The notes: generated from the letters alone by a model not told the origin. A stretch of 64,000 nt of DNA from Rosa chinensis (GCF_002994745.2 NC_037090.1:27758501-27822500), one strand, 5' to 3'. Shown: positions 34,301 through 52,984, counted from the stretch's first letter. Made by a program: numbers and translations.

Positions 34301-37085
34301 AACAGTGTATCAAGTAATTCAAGTCTAAGAAACTCCAAGATTTAAGATACTAAAATTCACAAAGTTAGGTCGTAGACCTCAAATATAAATTCCATACAAG
34401 TCTGGGTCACAAATCCCATAGTAATCAGAGCGATCTAGGAACGTAAATTAACATAGAGTACAGTAGGCTAAACAGGTAACCTACAAAATATGATGACGGA
34501 AGCGGATGCGGTCACTATGGCTCACTCCTGAACGCCGAGCAGCAACACTGAAAACTGGGCATTTGAAAACCGAAGGGCCCAGGGGAAAGTACATAAAAAC
34601 GTTAGCGTGAGTGGACAAAAATAAACAATTTCAAACCAAATGGATTTTATACTTTCCACATTTATTTCTTTAAGAAAAATTCCCGATGCATGCAGTGATT
34701 AACGAAAATAAAACAAGAGGAGTTCCACTCATGAAAACCGACTAGCCCCGCTAGTCACATACGATTTAAAAGAAAAAGTTGGAACTCTGATACTCAAGGA
34801 AAATAAGACCAGCCCCGTTGGTTAAACGAAAATCGAGCTAGCCCCGCTAGCTTAAGTAGTAAAGTGAGTAGGGGAAGGCGATAGCCATACGAGTGAGCCT
34901 CCCAGGCTAGGGTGATAGCCTCCCAGGCTAAAATACTCCCATTACTCCCGTAATATACCCTTACGCCACTAAGTGTAGCGATAGGATACTGGGCTACAGA
35001 ATTACTATCACAGAGACAGTAACCTGCGCCATAAAGGCGGGGGGCTACGGTGATCCCATCACCACGCCACAAAGGCGGAAAATCAATGCTAGCAATGATA
35101 AGTCACCCAAAGTATGGCGAAAGAAACCCGAAAACCAAGTAAATCCATAAGTACATAAAGCTTCCCCATCTCTCGTAAAAGTGTTTCCCATGACGTGTCT
35201 CACACGCCAAGATAATCTCAAGTTCAAAATAAATAGGAGATAAATAAATATAAAGATTTACTCCATCGAAATCTCATTTCGAAAATCTCATAAAAATCTC
35301 AAATCGCCGAGTATAAATATAATATAAATAGTATAAATCCGGAAATCACATCGGAAATAAATAAATAAGGTAAGATAAGCATAATCCAATGACGTGACCC
35401 CGCACGCCATAAAACCTTCAAATAAACAAATATCCAAAACCATTTCTGGAAATAACCATACGCTCGAGAAAGTAATACAATAAATAAATTATAACCTCGG
35501 AACCGATTAAATATATGCATGCATCATTCTTTGAAAAATAAAATTCCACTCACATTATATGATCAATCCTGACGTCGCTCGGTATTTTCCTCGTACGAAG
35601 ACTCCTCTCGTCCTGTACGAATAGCACTCGTAAAAATATATTTACAGGACGGAAATTAACTTTACGATAATTAGAAATTGAAATTCATAACGTCCCCCTT
35701 CAAAATCCAACTCCTTAGTTCACAACGAATCTGTCCACAATATTCCAACAATATTCATTCATCGATATATAAATTCTAAAGTGAATTCGAAAGGATTTCG
35801 GCGATCGAATTCACGTAAATCGATAATTATCCATTTATACTCAATTTGTAATTCCTCCAATTCCCACCAAACTTCATGTATACAATTCTACAGTCATTAT
35901 AGGATTTATGGAGCCAAAAATTGTAATTAGAACTCAGCTCTACGCGCCACCCACAGTGGCTGCGCGTGGGGCCCACGCGCCACCGGCAACCACCACCAAT
36001 AACCACCAAATTTTGGCAGCACCACCTACTCACCAGACCCAATCTCTTTCTCAACTACAACAAGTTCCAATTTTACCTTGAAGGGCTCCAAATTGGCCGG
36101 TGAAATATATCCAGAAAACTCCAAGAACCCTAGAAATTTCAAATCGTTAATTCGACCTCTACACTACAAATTGAAATGAAAGACCTTAGGGGAAATGATC
36201 TATGTCAAAAACCGAACCTTCGACGCCGGTTTGGTGGCCGGAGACAGCCGAAATCGCCGGAAATCGGCAAAACCCGCAAGTTGCTACAGTAACATTCCCA
36301 CCAAGAAATCGAGCTCCTCCGGCCAAATCTCCCCAAAATATCACCACAGATGCGTCAAGGGGGAGGAGACGAGCTTGGGGATGGCCGGATTTCGCCGTGG
36401 GTCGGCCGGAGGAGGGAGAAATCGGAGGAGGAAGAATCGGGTCGAAGAGGAAGGAAATGTCGGGGGAGGAGAGAGGGAGAGTTACCGGGTTTCCGAAAAT
36501 GGAAACCTACAGTGGTAACTTTCCATATATATATATATATATATTTTACCTTGAACAGTAACTTCCACATTTTAAGCTATAACTTTCACATACGAACTCC
36601 AATTTTTACGTACCACATATGCACGTGCTCGGTTTAACGTCCTCTACAACTTTTATGAAGGAAATTTTCTCAAGTTGTTAACCCATAAAAAGTCAAATTC
36701 TAGCCACCCCCCTAAAAGGTAAAACTATACCCGTGAATGGTAAAACATACAGTGATTCGTGTAACTCAGTAAAAGGGGTAAATTGAATGTGGGGTGTAAT
36801 AACATTTACCACATCAGGACCAATAAAACTCCAACAAGCACGGTAAAAATGACCATTAAAACCATCAGGACCAGGTACACTATCCGGATCCATAGAAAAA
36901 ACAACTAGCTCAACCTCCTTAAAGGATGGAATTGCTATATGGCTACCATTTTCCTCCAGGGTAACTAAACACAGAATGAGTTTCGAAACTAAACCTGTAT
37001 CCGCTGAGCTCCCATCATTTGTAAATGCTTTAGTGAAGTGATCGACCACATGCTCGCGCAAAATATTTACATCATCATGAAGCAC
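31390..37085 (-). pseudogene. LINE ORF2 reverse transcriptase, zinc-binding and RNase H (interrupted)
   Basis: RT part 1 (37085-36808): SVPGPDGFNGHFYRACW to PDVVNV. RT part 2 (34080-32827): VRSFFESGYILPNLNYSFIA, LLPKVPEANVITQFRPIAM, IKLDVAKAFDTLN, QGVRQGDPLSPLLF and the catalytic box FADDIMIF. Then the Cys/His zinc-binding domain (32753-32082) and RNase H (INTDGAVHG, ALEAELLAVIHAI, IWIESDST, and EGNSVADYLANFGV in another frame). Stops near 33735 and frameshifts near 33690, 32800, 32040 and 31510 are seen. Joining part 1 to part 2 across the insertion gives PDVVNVVRSFFESG, as in related LINEs. Confidence 0.85.
34087..36801 (-). mobile_element. solo-LTR-like insertion, family A copy 3
   Basis: It lies in the LINE RT. 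The host repeat AACATTT (34081-34087 and 36801-36807) allows a 5-bp duplication ACATT with element ends TGACAGGACC...TGTAATA, i.e. TG...TA, where the last CA has probably mutated to TA as in copy 2. Near the right end it shares AACTTTCACATACGAACTCC and CTACAACTTTTATGAAGGAA with copies 1 and 2. A set of GCTAGCCCCGCTAG-like short repeats lies at about 34740-34860. 2,715 bp, no coding sequence. Confidence 0.75.
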
Positions 37086-37124
37086 AGAACCGATGCGTAA
37101 GCGAGAAAGAAAAGACCGAGCATA

Positions 37125-38243
37125 TCAAACCTTAGCAATCCTTTGATAATAACCCGTATTTCTGTCACCATCTCGCAACCATTTTTCATGTGCCTTGGTA
37201 GACCAGAATTGATCCTGAATGAGTAAAGCATTAGTCAAAGCATTATGAGCTTCCACCTCTTTTTTATAACGATCCTCCGTAAACCCATTTGATGAGATGT
37301 CAAGTTGAATTTCCTCAAGGTTGGCACGAGCCAAGTCAGCAGTAAAATTCATATTACCAAATGTATTATGATTCCAATCCTTGAGAATGGGCTTCAATAA
37401 TTTCAATTTTTGTTGTAGAGTATATTGAGGGCAGCCACAGACCTTGAAAGAAGACCACACTAACTTCACCATTTGAAGAAAAAGAGGATGCTGCAACCAA
37501 ACCGATTGAAACCTAAAAGGAGAAGGGACATGTGAAGCAAATTTTTCAAAGACCACAAGAAGTGGATTATGATTAGAAGAATGTCTAACAAGAGTAGAGT
37601 AGCTGGTAATCTGCCAAGAATCTAACCAAGGAAGTGAGCAAAAGCACCGATCCAATAACATTTCTATATGAGAAGCAACCCCTCTACCATTTGTCCAAGT
37701 AAAAGGAGAACCCTTGATATCAATTTGCACCAACCCACAAGTGTCGACCATTGCTTGAAATTCATCGCAAGACACTCTACAAGGTAAGTTTCCCCCAGAT
37801 TTTTCATGAGCTCCAAGAACAGCATTAAAATCACCCATTACTAGCAGAGGCCCGGAGAAACCTGAACAAATATGAGCTAGAGAAAGCCATAATGGTCTGC
37901 GTTCTGCCACTGTTGTTGCCACATAAACAAAAACCATTCCATGTGAAATACCACCAGCATTGAATTGAATAAAAATATGCTGGCTAGAAGAAGAAACAAG
38001 TACAGAAGAAAGCACATTAAGTGAACAGAAAAGCCAAATATTTGGGAGACGCTGACCACGATCATTGACGCCAACCAAATGCATACCTATAGATTGCCAG
38101 AAAGTTTGCTTGATTTTCGAAATGGCAGCCATTGGTTCTGCAAGACAAAGAAAATCTGGAGAATGCTTCTTAACCAAACTACGGAGTGTTCGTCTCGTGG
38201 GGCTATTAGCAAGACCTCGAATATTCCAAAAAATTGCTTTCAT
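37125..38243 (-). pseudogene. LINE ORF2 endonuclease domain
   Basis: Starts MKAIFWNIRGLANSPTRRTL (the usual ORF2 start), with Asn in WNIRG, Glu in LAEPM, MGDFNAVLG and GSPFTWTN, all typical of the APE-type endonuclease that nicks target DNA. The normal SDHxPL near the end reads SSNHNPLL, so the catalytic Asp is replaced by Asn. The frame ends in TGA after RIAKV where related elements have Arg, i.e. a CGA to TGA change. The RT continues downstream in the same direction. Confidence 0.85.
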
Positions 38244-38437
38244 TGAGATGATGATAAAATGGCATCCCTCTGAGGGGTTGATGAGTCATTCAAAGCCTCA
38301 CGAACTTTCTTCCTTAGACGTTTTCTTTGGGACTTTGTTAACACTTTTGAAGCTACCACCTCCTGGGCTTCAAGAGCTAGATTAAAGGAAGCTTCACTGA
38401 CATTCCCTTGCTCTAAAACAGCATTAACATGATTTGA

Positions 38438-39783
38438 CTAACGAATAAGAGGCCCCTGTAGCTGAGTAGCACTTGAATCACTCAAATCACCCTCTTGTTC
38501 CTCCTCAACAAGACCGTGCCAAGGCCTGCGCACCAATGAAGTTGATTGATTGATAATGGTATTGCTGACATGAGAACCCAATGTGTCAGATATAGTACGT
38601 TCATCATCTGAAGAGGATGATAATGAATGAGACCCCTGCTCCATTCTCCCGGAGGAAAGTTGTTATAACACAGGTTCTGCAGGTATATCCACATGGTTGA
38701 CAATGGTTTCATTGACAACCACATCAGCAATATGGTTAAGTTCCTGGTTCACAGCCTATTGAATAACATTGTCAGCAAACTTTGCAATTTCGGCATCCTT
38801 CTTAGAATGATCATCAATAATAGGTTGTTCTGCAATATCAGGAGAACACAGCGGAACTTGGTGTTTGGCCTTGACTCTATACTCTTGCCGAACCTTGGGC
38901 ATTGGGCGTTCACTACCAAAAACCCCCTTGGAATAAGCAGAAGCTTTAGCCTGCTCTTTAATAAGGTGTTCACATCGATCCATTGTGTGTCCAACAATCC
39001 CACAATTCTCAAACATATTTTCATAAATAACCTCAATCGGAAAACCATGAGATTCTCTTTCAACCATCAGTGTAGATGGAAAATCACCTGCTAGATCAAC
39101 ATCCACAAGAACCCTAGCAAAGTAGCCAAATTCTCTTTCTTTAGTTGCCCTGTCCAATTGCAAAGGTGTGCCTACTCCACGAGCAATCTCTATTAGATGC
39201 TGCGGGTGCCAGTAATCTTGACTCAATCCATAAAACCTAACCCATTTTTGGGAATGGGTCTGAGGGAGAGTGTCCCCTGGCTTGAAATTAGGCTGCCATT
39301 GTCATAGACGAAACAACCCACTAGCCAACGTACAAGTCCACCCCAAACTCTCCGCATGTCTTCCTCTGTAGCAAAGTGAATATCAAAATAGCCCCTCCCT
39401 AAAGGAACCAACCGCCATGGTGATGAGGTGTCCCAAAGAGCAGTAAGAGAGGTTTTCAAATCATGAAGTTTCAATGGAGCCGATCCCTTACGCTGAAGTA
39501 GTCGACCAATCAAATTAGTCTTGAAAGTTTTCAACTGTTCCTGATACAGCGCTTCATTAATCTTGACATAAGTCATATCACCACGAATGACTGGAGTAGG
39601 TAGTTGGCTAAGAGCCACCGTGGACTCAACAGACCCAGAAAGAACAGAAGCGAAGGTCTTCGGTGTGGCGGCCTGTGCCAAAGGTGGCGAAGGCTTCTCC
39701 GTGGCCGACGGCAGATTCAGAAAGGGCCAAGGACAGATCGCCCTTGGTGCAGCAGAGGTAGAAGCCGCCATGGCAATCAGCAA
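38438..39783 (-). pseudogene. LINE ORF1 (DUF4283 and zinc knuckle)
   Basis: The start MAASTSAAPRAICPWPFLNL lies at 39772. The DUF4283 part contains FKTNLIGRLLQRKGSAPLKL, PWRLVPLGRGYFDIHFATEE and, in the next frame, YWHPQHLIEIARGVGTPLQL and ARVLVDVDLAGDFPSTLMVE. A zinc knuckle follows (ENCGIVGHTMDRCEHL), in which the first Cys of the usual CxxCGxxGHxxxxC appears lost. Frameshifts near 39225 and a stop near 38755 break the frame. It would have been the RNA-binding partner of the ORF2 enzyme. Confidence 0.8.
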
Positions 39784-39799
39784 CGCAAGGGCGGAAACC

Positions 39800-40157
39800 C
39801 GCGTACGCAGATTTTCACTTTCCTATTTTCTCAGAGCTAAATGCTCAAACACCAGTGACATAAGAGAATTGGATCATTTAGTACATGGTTTTGTAAAAGT
39901 TGAAACATTGAATAAGAGCAAGGTTTCAAATATATGCCAGCAGATCAATATATCTGTCGATCTTTTTCTTTTTTAGACATGTAATATATCATATAGGGGT
40001 AAAATCTTATCTTCTCCTATTTCAGCAATATTTTAGCAAAATTGTCAAGCATCACTATGATATACCAGATATATGAAGATTAATCCCGAAAAAATCAAGA
40101 AAGATCTTCAAAGTTTGACAAAAATTAATGTGAAAATAAAAGCACAAAAAAAATAAA
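39800..40157. other. spacer
   Basis: AT-rich sequence between the LINE 5' end and the MULE. No gene or repeat recognised; the end carries the 9-bp MULE target AAAAATAAA. Confidence 0.5.
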
Positions 40158-40489
40158 GGGTTTTTGTCCATTTACACCATTTTAGAGATTTTTTTCCCAC
40201 TTACCCCACTAAGTTTTTTTAATTCCCTTTTATCTAAAATACTCTACGGAGGTCTTCCTAATACCTCATTAAGATTTTAATTTAAATTTTTATTTTTTTT
40301 AATACCATTTTACCCTCACCTTTGTTACTTAGAGAGAGAGAGAGAGAAACCATAGGGGACTTCGCCGGAGCCCGGTCACCGGCCGCCGGATACCGGCCAA
40401 CTTAGCCGGAATTCGGTCACCGGTCGCCAGAATCAAGCCAATTTCGCCCTAATCCGATCACCGGCTGCCACCCACCGGACTTTTCTAAA

Positions 40490-40785
40490 AACCTCTATTG
40501 CCCCCAATAGACGTCTATTGTAGCCCAATAAAGGGGCAATAGAGGTCTATTGCCCCCCAATAGACGTCTATTGCCCCATAATGCACGTCTTTTGCCCCCA
40601 ATAGACGTCTATTGCCCCCAATAAACTTTTCGATTATCGAAATAGGAACTAATTTTTCTAAAATTACACAAATAAAACTTTGATTAAAGAAAAAAAAAAA
40701 AGATTACATCAATTCAAAACGTCTAGTACCCCCCGTAGACGTCTATTGGGAGGCAATACACGTCTATTGCCCTCGATAAAACTTT
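40490..40785. repeat. minisatellite with the palindrome AATAGACGTCTATT
   Basis: Repeats of TTGCCCCCAATAGACGTCTA type; the 14-base core AATAGACGTCTATT is its own reverse complement and carries GACGTC. Perfect or near-perfect copies occur near 40507, 40557, 40600 and 40735, with variants (CACGTCT, GAGGTCT) between. Confidence 0.8.
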
Positions 40786-41079
40786 TTTTTCTTCTTCTTT
40801 TTTCTTTCCTTTTGGACCTTCTGGCACCTATTTTACCAAAAAAGTAAAAAGAAAAAAAAAAAAACAAGAGGGTTGCAGCTCAATCATAAAAAAACAAGAG
40901 GGGGCTCCAATCTTCAAAGATTCTCTAATACTAGTTGTTGCAAGTCCATACAATAGATAATTAAAGAAAAACAAAAACAAAAGGGGAGAAAAAAAAAAAA
41001 AAGCGTAGCCATCAGAAATCTACCAAAAAAAAAAATCAAACCAACCGGAGACCCTACCGGCTCCGATTGCGGCTGGAGA

Positions 41080-41460
41080 GTGAGGCGAGTGAGGCCAGCA
41101 ACTCACCAACTCCAGAAACTCCCACTTCTCCTTGCCTCTTTAGTGGTGGCGCTCATCTGCTTCATAACTTGGCCGATCTCGGCCTCGACGGGCTCCCGGA
41201 GATTGAGGCGAGAAGCTGAACGACGTGGTCCAAGATTTTACGGGAGCGGGAAATGGATTTCGATGAGGAGGAGGAGATCCGGTGGGGAGACCACTTCGCC
41301 AAAATCGACTTTGCCGGAACACCAGGGCCACGGCTTCTCTGATGGCCTCGTTGCTCACATCCCCGACATCAACCTCGTCGTCGACGACTGGGCTCCATTC
41401 TGAAGCTCGAAGGCCCCCGGCAGGTCTCTTCTGCGGCATCGATGCCGGCGTGGACAAGGA
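41080..41460. pseudogene. GC-rich coding-like insert in MULE copy 1
   Basis: A block of about 380 bp, GC-rich in contrast to the surrounding element, open in both directions (+ frame 41080-41403; a minus frame from about 41450 reading [20 protein letters not shown]). No domain recognised. It occupies the place where copy 2 has a different GC-rich block, which fits capture of separate gene fragments. Confidence 0.35.
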
Positions 41461-41485
41461 CGGGAGAGAGGGGGGAAGAGAGGGG

Positions 41486-41614
<129 letters not shown>

Positions 41615-41767
41615 TAGAGTTGCATTAGTTGTAAATCTTTAATTGGATTGAGGGCAAAATGATAATTTTCTATGAAATTGTGTTTGTGGGAATAAAAAAC
41701 TGTTGTTGGGGTAAGTGAGAAAAGTTTGGCTCATTTTGGAGCTTTTGGTCAAGGACCCAAAAATAAA

Positions 41768-43300
41768 AAACACAAAATTTTATAGATTTGTGAGGAAGTT
41801 TGAATTTTGGATGAAAGAATACCCCTAAATTGGTTCTGTTTAGTTATCCCTATTGAAAGTAATCTAAGCAAAATTCCCTTTGTCTATTTTTATGTTACCC
41901 AATTTTAAGTCTTCCAATAAATGTAATGCATCAAATTAATTTTTAAACAAAACTTCAATATATGAAGAGTTTCTAATGAGGACTATTAAAATGAGGACTT
42001 CATGAAAACTTTCTTGTGAGACCCACTTTGATCACATTTCCGCAAATCAACTATTAGATATATAGATATTCATGTTTTGATCATTTATGCAATTTTTCAA
42101 CTAAACTGAAAATTGTTAAGCATTCATAATCATTATTTATCATTTATGAACATGAAAAGTTCAAGTTTGACAAATTTGATTAGTCCATTGATTAGATCTA
42201 GTTCGGTACCTTAACGATTAGCAATTTAGAAGAAAATTTTCAAAAGTGACCAATTCATGCAAACATAAACATCTAATAATTGATTTGCGGTAATGTAATA
42301 AAAAGTAGATCTCCCAAACTATTGATTAGAAAGTCATTATAAAGTCTTCATTTTAATGATTCTCGTTAGAAGCTCTCCCCTCCGATATATCTTCCAATAT
42401 TTCTGATATCTCTATTTTCGGAAGTTCTCATATATCAGATTAGGCCGACATTTAAAAGGCTCATAAGAAATTCTGCTATTCATATTATCATTAAGACCTG
42501 GAAAAATTCAGAGAGAGACAGTTTTGCACGCCAAGGGAAGTCTTACATATGAGTGATATGACATTGAGAGAATATTTTCAAAAATACACAACCAAAGGCA
42601 AGACTCGATCTATCCATAAAACTATTTGCCAAATGCACACGTACGGATACCTCTAACAGCTAGAGTTTTCAGTTCTAAACTAGCGCGAATCTAGCATATT
42701 TAACCTATGTGATTTCAGAATGAGCATACATCATGGATAATCGATCTCTTGGCTTCTGTATAGATTCTTATCTGAATGACCAGTGAAGTTAATATCGAGA
42801 ACTCTCGTTGTCAACCGGCTCATAGAGTAAAAAATATTGATTGTGTCGGTCTCAATTTTTACTCATGATAATCTCTCGTGTATCTTTGTTCGTAAGTTCG
42901 GTCTCAGTACATAAATAACTTTCATCTTTAGTAGCTAGATTTCTTACGTGAATTGCGTAACATTTAGAAGTAGTCCCTAGGTTTTAAGCTTGAACCTATA
43001 GACTATAAAGTGTAAACCCTAAACGTAGTCTTATAAATCCAATGTAATTGGGGACGAATTATAATTGTAACTCAATCACAATTATTGCTACGTAGTATGA
43101 CTAGTATCTATCACGCACTCCCCTGTAACCAGCTAAGCTAATTTTATTGGAAAACATAGAGATTCTTTCTTTTTTTTTTTTTCTTTTTTTTAAGAAATAA
43201 GAAATTGATAGGGCACCAAAAAGTGATGAAAATTCATCAGCCCGTCTGTACAATGTAGACATTCTCCTCACAAATTGCATGCTTGTAGCTCCTATATCTC
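41768..43300. other. upstream region of the polygalacturonase gene
   Basis: About 1.5 kb without a gene or clear transposon. It ends in the TATA region of the polygalacturonase and so contains its promoter. A T-rich tract lies at 43167-43190. Confidence 0.5.
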
Positions 43301-43310
43301 ATATATATAA
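43301..43310 (+). promoter_or_regulatory. TATA box of the polygalacturonase gene
   Basis: ATATATATAAAC about 45 bp upstream of the start codon; a transcription start near 43330-43340 would leave a short leader of about 15-20 bases. Confidence 0.5.
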
Positions 43311-43352
43311 ACATCCACATTGTATGCCTACTCTCTCATACAAAAGTAGAAA

Positions 43353-49441
<6,089 letters not shown>

Positions 49442-49637
49442 ATGTGGATACAAAACTTCTTCACATTCGTTTCTCAGTACTGTAGTGTATACAGAAGTAC
49501 AGAACGTAATCTTCATAGTACTCCTTTGTAAATATATAGTGTACCGATTTCCTACAGAAAGATTATTGTACGTGGCTTTAAAATTCATCAAACGTATATA
49601 GAACATGACGAAATAAAAGAAGAAAAATTCTTCAGCT

Positions 49638-52610
49638 TTTTTTTTGAGGAGAAAAGGAATTACAACAAGAAACCCCTTGGACAACCAAGGTTAATAGAAT
49701 CTAAAAGCAGGGCGGACGAGGCCGCATCTGGAATGGAACTGACCCAAATCTTGGGATTAGAAAGATTATGAACCGTCGAAGTGATGACATGAGCAACGAA
49801 ATTGGCCTCGCGGAAGATATGGGAGAAGGAAATGACCTCAAATTTCGCAGCAAGCCATGCCAGATTATGTCAGAGATCAATGATCTGATTCTCCAAGGCA
49901 TGGCACAAGCTCGATTAATACAGTTGATGATGAGGAGTGAGTTACCCTCAACTTGAATTCTTTTGATGTTTTGACAAAGAGCCTGGATGAGACCATCTTT
50001 AAGAGCACAGCCCTCAGCAGTAGGTATTGACTGAAGTGACACCAATCTTACGGGTACCAGCTAGGATAGGCCTCCCATTAGAATCCCTGATGATGAAGCC
50101 CGCAGCAGCACTATTATGACCTTTCACTGAACCATCAAAGTTGAGTTTAAAGAGGCCAGCTGGAGGGGGTTTCCAAGTGATAGTACCGGTTGACGCAGAT
50201 CCTGTCTTTGGAGCTAACTGATTGTTTCTTCTATAGTTAGACCCAACGGAGGCAGCAGAGAAAGTGATGTTATTTGGGGAAGCAAGAGAATTGTTGAAAA
50301 TTAAGTTGTTTCTTGCCCCCCAAATCTGCCAACATAATAAAATACAATCTTCAATAGTGGTAGATGATTCCTTGTCAAATAGGTGGAGGACCCAATCAGA
50401 GAGATTAGAGAAACTTGCTGGGGAAGGAATATTGGGGACCATACTCCAAATTCTGTGTGTAAAAGAACAAGAGTGGAAAAGATGGTTGTTGTCTTCCAAA
50501 CCTGTTCCACAAAAAGCACAAGAAGAGATCATAGCTTGATTATACCGAGCAATGTAAGCTCTAGTTTTCAGTCTTCCCCTGAAAAACAGCCAAATAAAGA
50601 TTTTAACTTTCGGGGGAAGATTAAGTTTCCACATTTTGTTCAAAATAGCAGATTGACTATGGTAAGTAGAGTTGCATTGGAGCCAAGTAGCAGATTTAAT
50701 TGAGACCGGGAGAGGAATGCCAATAAACTCATCTTGCAAATCAGAGACCGAGAGAGGAATGCCAATAATATGGTCAATAATATTATGATCTAGCAGAAGA
50801 GCCAGCTTTTGAACATTCCAGTTTCCACAACTGATGTAATCACTTACAGATTCATTCAAATCAACAGAGTCCTTAACATTATCATCTAACAGGTTGTATA
50901 AAGGAAAATCAAAAACCCAGTTAAAAGTCCAAAACTTAACATCCTTACCGAAGCCAATTATCCAACGCATCCCTTGGAGGATAAGGTCTCTAGAATCTAG
51001 AATACCTTTCTAGGCCATAGAATGATTAGTCTGTTTTTTAAGATCAAAGAAGGAATGCTTTCTTAAACATTTTCTCCTAACAAGCTGAATCTACCAATTA
51101 TCTTGATCAGTTAAAAGTTTCGAACCAAGGTTAGCTAAAGCTGCATTATTAAAAAAGGCAGAAGGTCTAACTCCAAGACCACCTTGATTCTTAGGTAAGC
51201 AAACCTGATTCCAAGTAACAGGAGGACTGCTCGAATCCTTTCCCCAAAAGAAGTTCCTCATTTCTTTGTCAATGGCCCTAGTAACTTTGGGAAGGCACCT
51301 GAAACAAGACATAACATGGTTAGGAATACTGGATAAATTTGAGTTAATCAAAGTAAGCTTTCCGGCCCGAGACAAAGTGTTACTCTTCCAGCCACTGAGC
51401 TTCTTAGATATTCTAATAAGAAGCTCTTTAGCATTCACAGGGTCCTTCCAAAAAACAATATTATGAATTCCTAAATATTTACCAATAGAGCATCTATGAT
51501 TTATCCCAAGAATAGCAGAAATATTCAATTTGACATTGGAAGGAGTTTTAGCAGAAAAATAAATAGCAGATTTATCAAAATTAATTTTTTGGCCGACACA
51601 TTAGCAAACTTCTAGAGGATAGCTGAAATATTCCTTGCTGCAGTAGGGGAAGCCCTGCCAAAGATTAAACAATCATCAGCAAACATGAGATTCGAAATCC
51701 TGATCCCTTTGAGGGAAGACAACAGACCAACATGATTTTTAGGATGAGAGGCAGACTGATTCAAGTGTCTAATCAAAGGTTCCATGCATAAAATGAAAAG
51801 ATAGGGGGATAATGGATCCCCTTGACGAATTCCTCGAGAAGGGGAAAAATTTCCTTCCTGTTTTCCATTAATTAGGAGGGAAAAGGAAACTGAAGAAATG
51901 CATTCCATGATTAAATTGATCCACTGAGGGCTGAAGCCAAATCTAGAGAGAACCTTTTTAACATAATTCCATTCCAAAAAGTCGTAGGCTTTTTCAAGGT
52001 CAAGCTTTAAGGCCATGGCACATGTCTAGCCTTTGACTTATTAAAACATGAAAAGAGTTCGTGCGCTATAAGAATATTATCCACGATTGATCTACCAGGA
52101 GCAAAAGCACCCTGGTTTTGCGAAATACACTTTTTCAAAAGAGGTTTAATTCTGGAAACTAAAATCTTTGAAATTACCTTATAAGCTACATTACACAAAC
52201 TCATAGGTCTAAATTGAGAAACAAGCTCAGGATCCACTACTTTTGGGATCAAGGCTAAATTTGTATGGTTAAAGTACTTTAAGGAAGAAGCATTAGAAAA
52301 GAAATCAAGAACTAAGTTTGAGAGACTTCCCTTAATAACATCCCAATGTTTTTGAAAGAAAAGAGCATTTAAACCATCGGGACTAGGAGCTTTTAGGCCC
52401 CCAATTGAGTGAACAGCACAGTGAATCTCTTCCATGGTAATCGGTTGAAGTAAAAGATCATTATCAGCTTCTGAAATTACAGGATCGATAATGCCAATAA
52501 ATTCTGATAAAGAAGACTCATCTCTATTTCCACGACTCTTGAATCTGTTTACAAAATCCTGCACAAAATAATCCCTAATGTCAGCTTGTCAGCTTGATCA
52601 AATAATCCCT
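49638..52610 (-). mobile_element. 5'-truncated LINE, 12-bp TSD
   Basis: A duplication AATTCTTCAGCT occurs at 49626-49637 and 52611-52622, and the T-run at the left border is the poly(A) tail of a minus-strand insertion. It starts within ORF2, just before the reverse transcriptase, so the endonuclease and ORF1 are missing. It landed about 200 bp after the polygalacturonase stop codon. Confidence 0.9.
49701..52564 (-). pseudogene. LINE ORF2 reverse transcriptase, zinc-binding and RNase H
   Basis: RT pieces: LKAPSPDGLNALFFQKHWDV, LVSQFRPMSLCNVAYKVISK, GAFAPGRSIVDNILIAHELF, ALKLDLEKAYDFLEWNYVKK, GIRQGDPLSPYLFILCMEPL and the catalytic box FADDCLIF. Then GWKSNTLSRAGKLTLINSNL, the zinc-binding domain (CAFCGTGLEDNNHLFHSC, 50970-50300) and RNase H (FKLNFDGSVKG near 50130; AEGCALKDGLIQA near 50020). 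Frameshifts near 52010, 51610, 51080 and 50020 make it inactive. The third RNase H acidic position reads VEGNS (Asp replaced by Gly or shifted). Confidence 0.85.
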
Positions 52611-52694
52611 AATTCTTCAGCTATTGCTTAGATGTGGTTGTAAGTTTGTAACAATAGGGGGCTTGTCATATATCATATATCTGTTCAAGCAATT

Positions 52695-52984
52695 GCAACC
52701 GAGCTTTCAGCCTTAAAACTGGTCTCAAATTGGATATGGATGGTTTTCTTTACTCTCTGATCTCATGGAGTGTGATTTTCTGGAGGTGGTATATGATAAT
52801 TAATACCTACCTTACCTAACTAGGTTTTGCAATTGAGCTTTCAGCATTAAAACTAGGCTTAAATCAGATATGGATGGTTCTTTACTCTGATCATCGTGGA
52901 ATGTAATTGTCTAAAGGATACCAAATTAATACCTACCTTACCTAATTAGGTTTTGCAACCACGCTTTCAGCCATAAAATTGGGC
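52695..52984. repeat. direct repeats of about 130 bp, 2.3 copies
   Basis: Blocks beginning GAGCTTTCAGC with ACTGGTCTC/ACTAGGCTTAAAT and later ACCTACCTTACCTAA start at 52701, 52835 and (as ACGCTTTCAGCC) 52961, where the next LINE cuts the third copy. Confidence 0.75.

Larger units (their letters stand above)
30971..39790 (-). mobile_element. L1-type LINE, nearly full length, decayed, split by a solo LTR
   Basis: Minus-strand order: ORF1 (39783-38438), endonuclease (38243-37125), reverse transcriptase (37085-36808 and 34080-32827), zinc-binding RT C-terminal domain (32753-32082) and RNase H (31979-31390), then a 3' UTR and a poly(A) tail seen as T9 at 30971-30979. The family A insertion 34087-36801 interrupts the RT. 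No target duplication was found. Stops and frameshifts make it inactive. Confidence 0.9.

Noticed and set aside
34794..35520. Short minus-strand frames in the LTR family A copy 3
   Set aside because: Not conserved in copies 1 and 2 and no domain; chance frames.
36195..36561. Overlapping plus-strand frames rich in Arg, Gly and Glu
   Set aside because: Located in the GC-rich leader of an LTR on its antisense strand, open in several frames by composition.
39790..40150. Target duplication for the LINE at 30971-39790
   Set aside because: The bases left of the poly(A) tail (TGATTAGTTTCA) have no good match near the 5' end.
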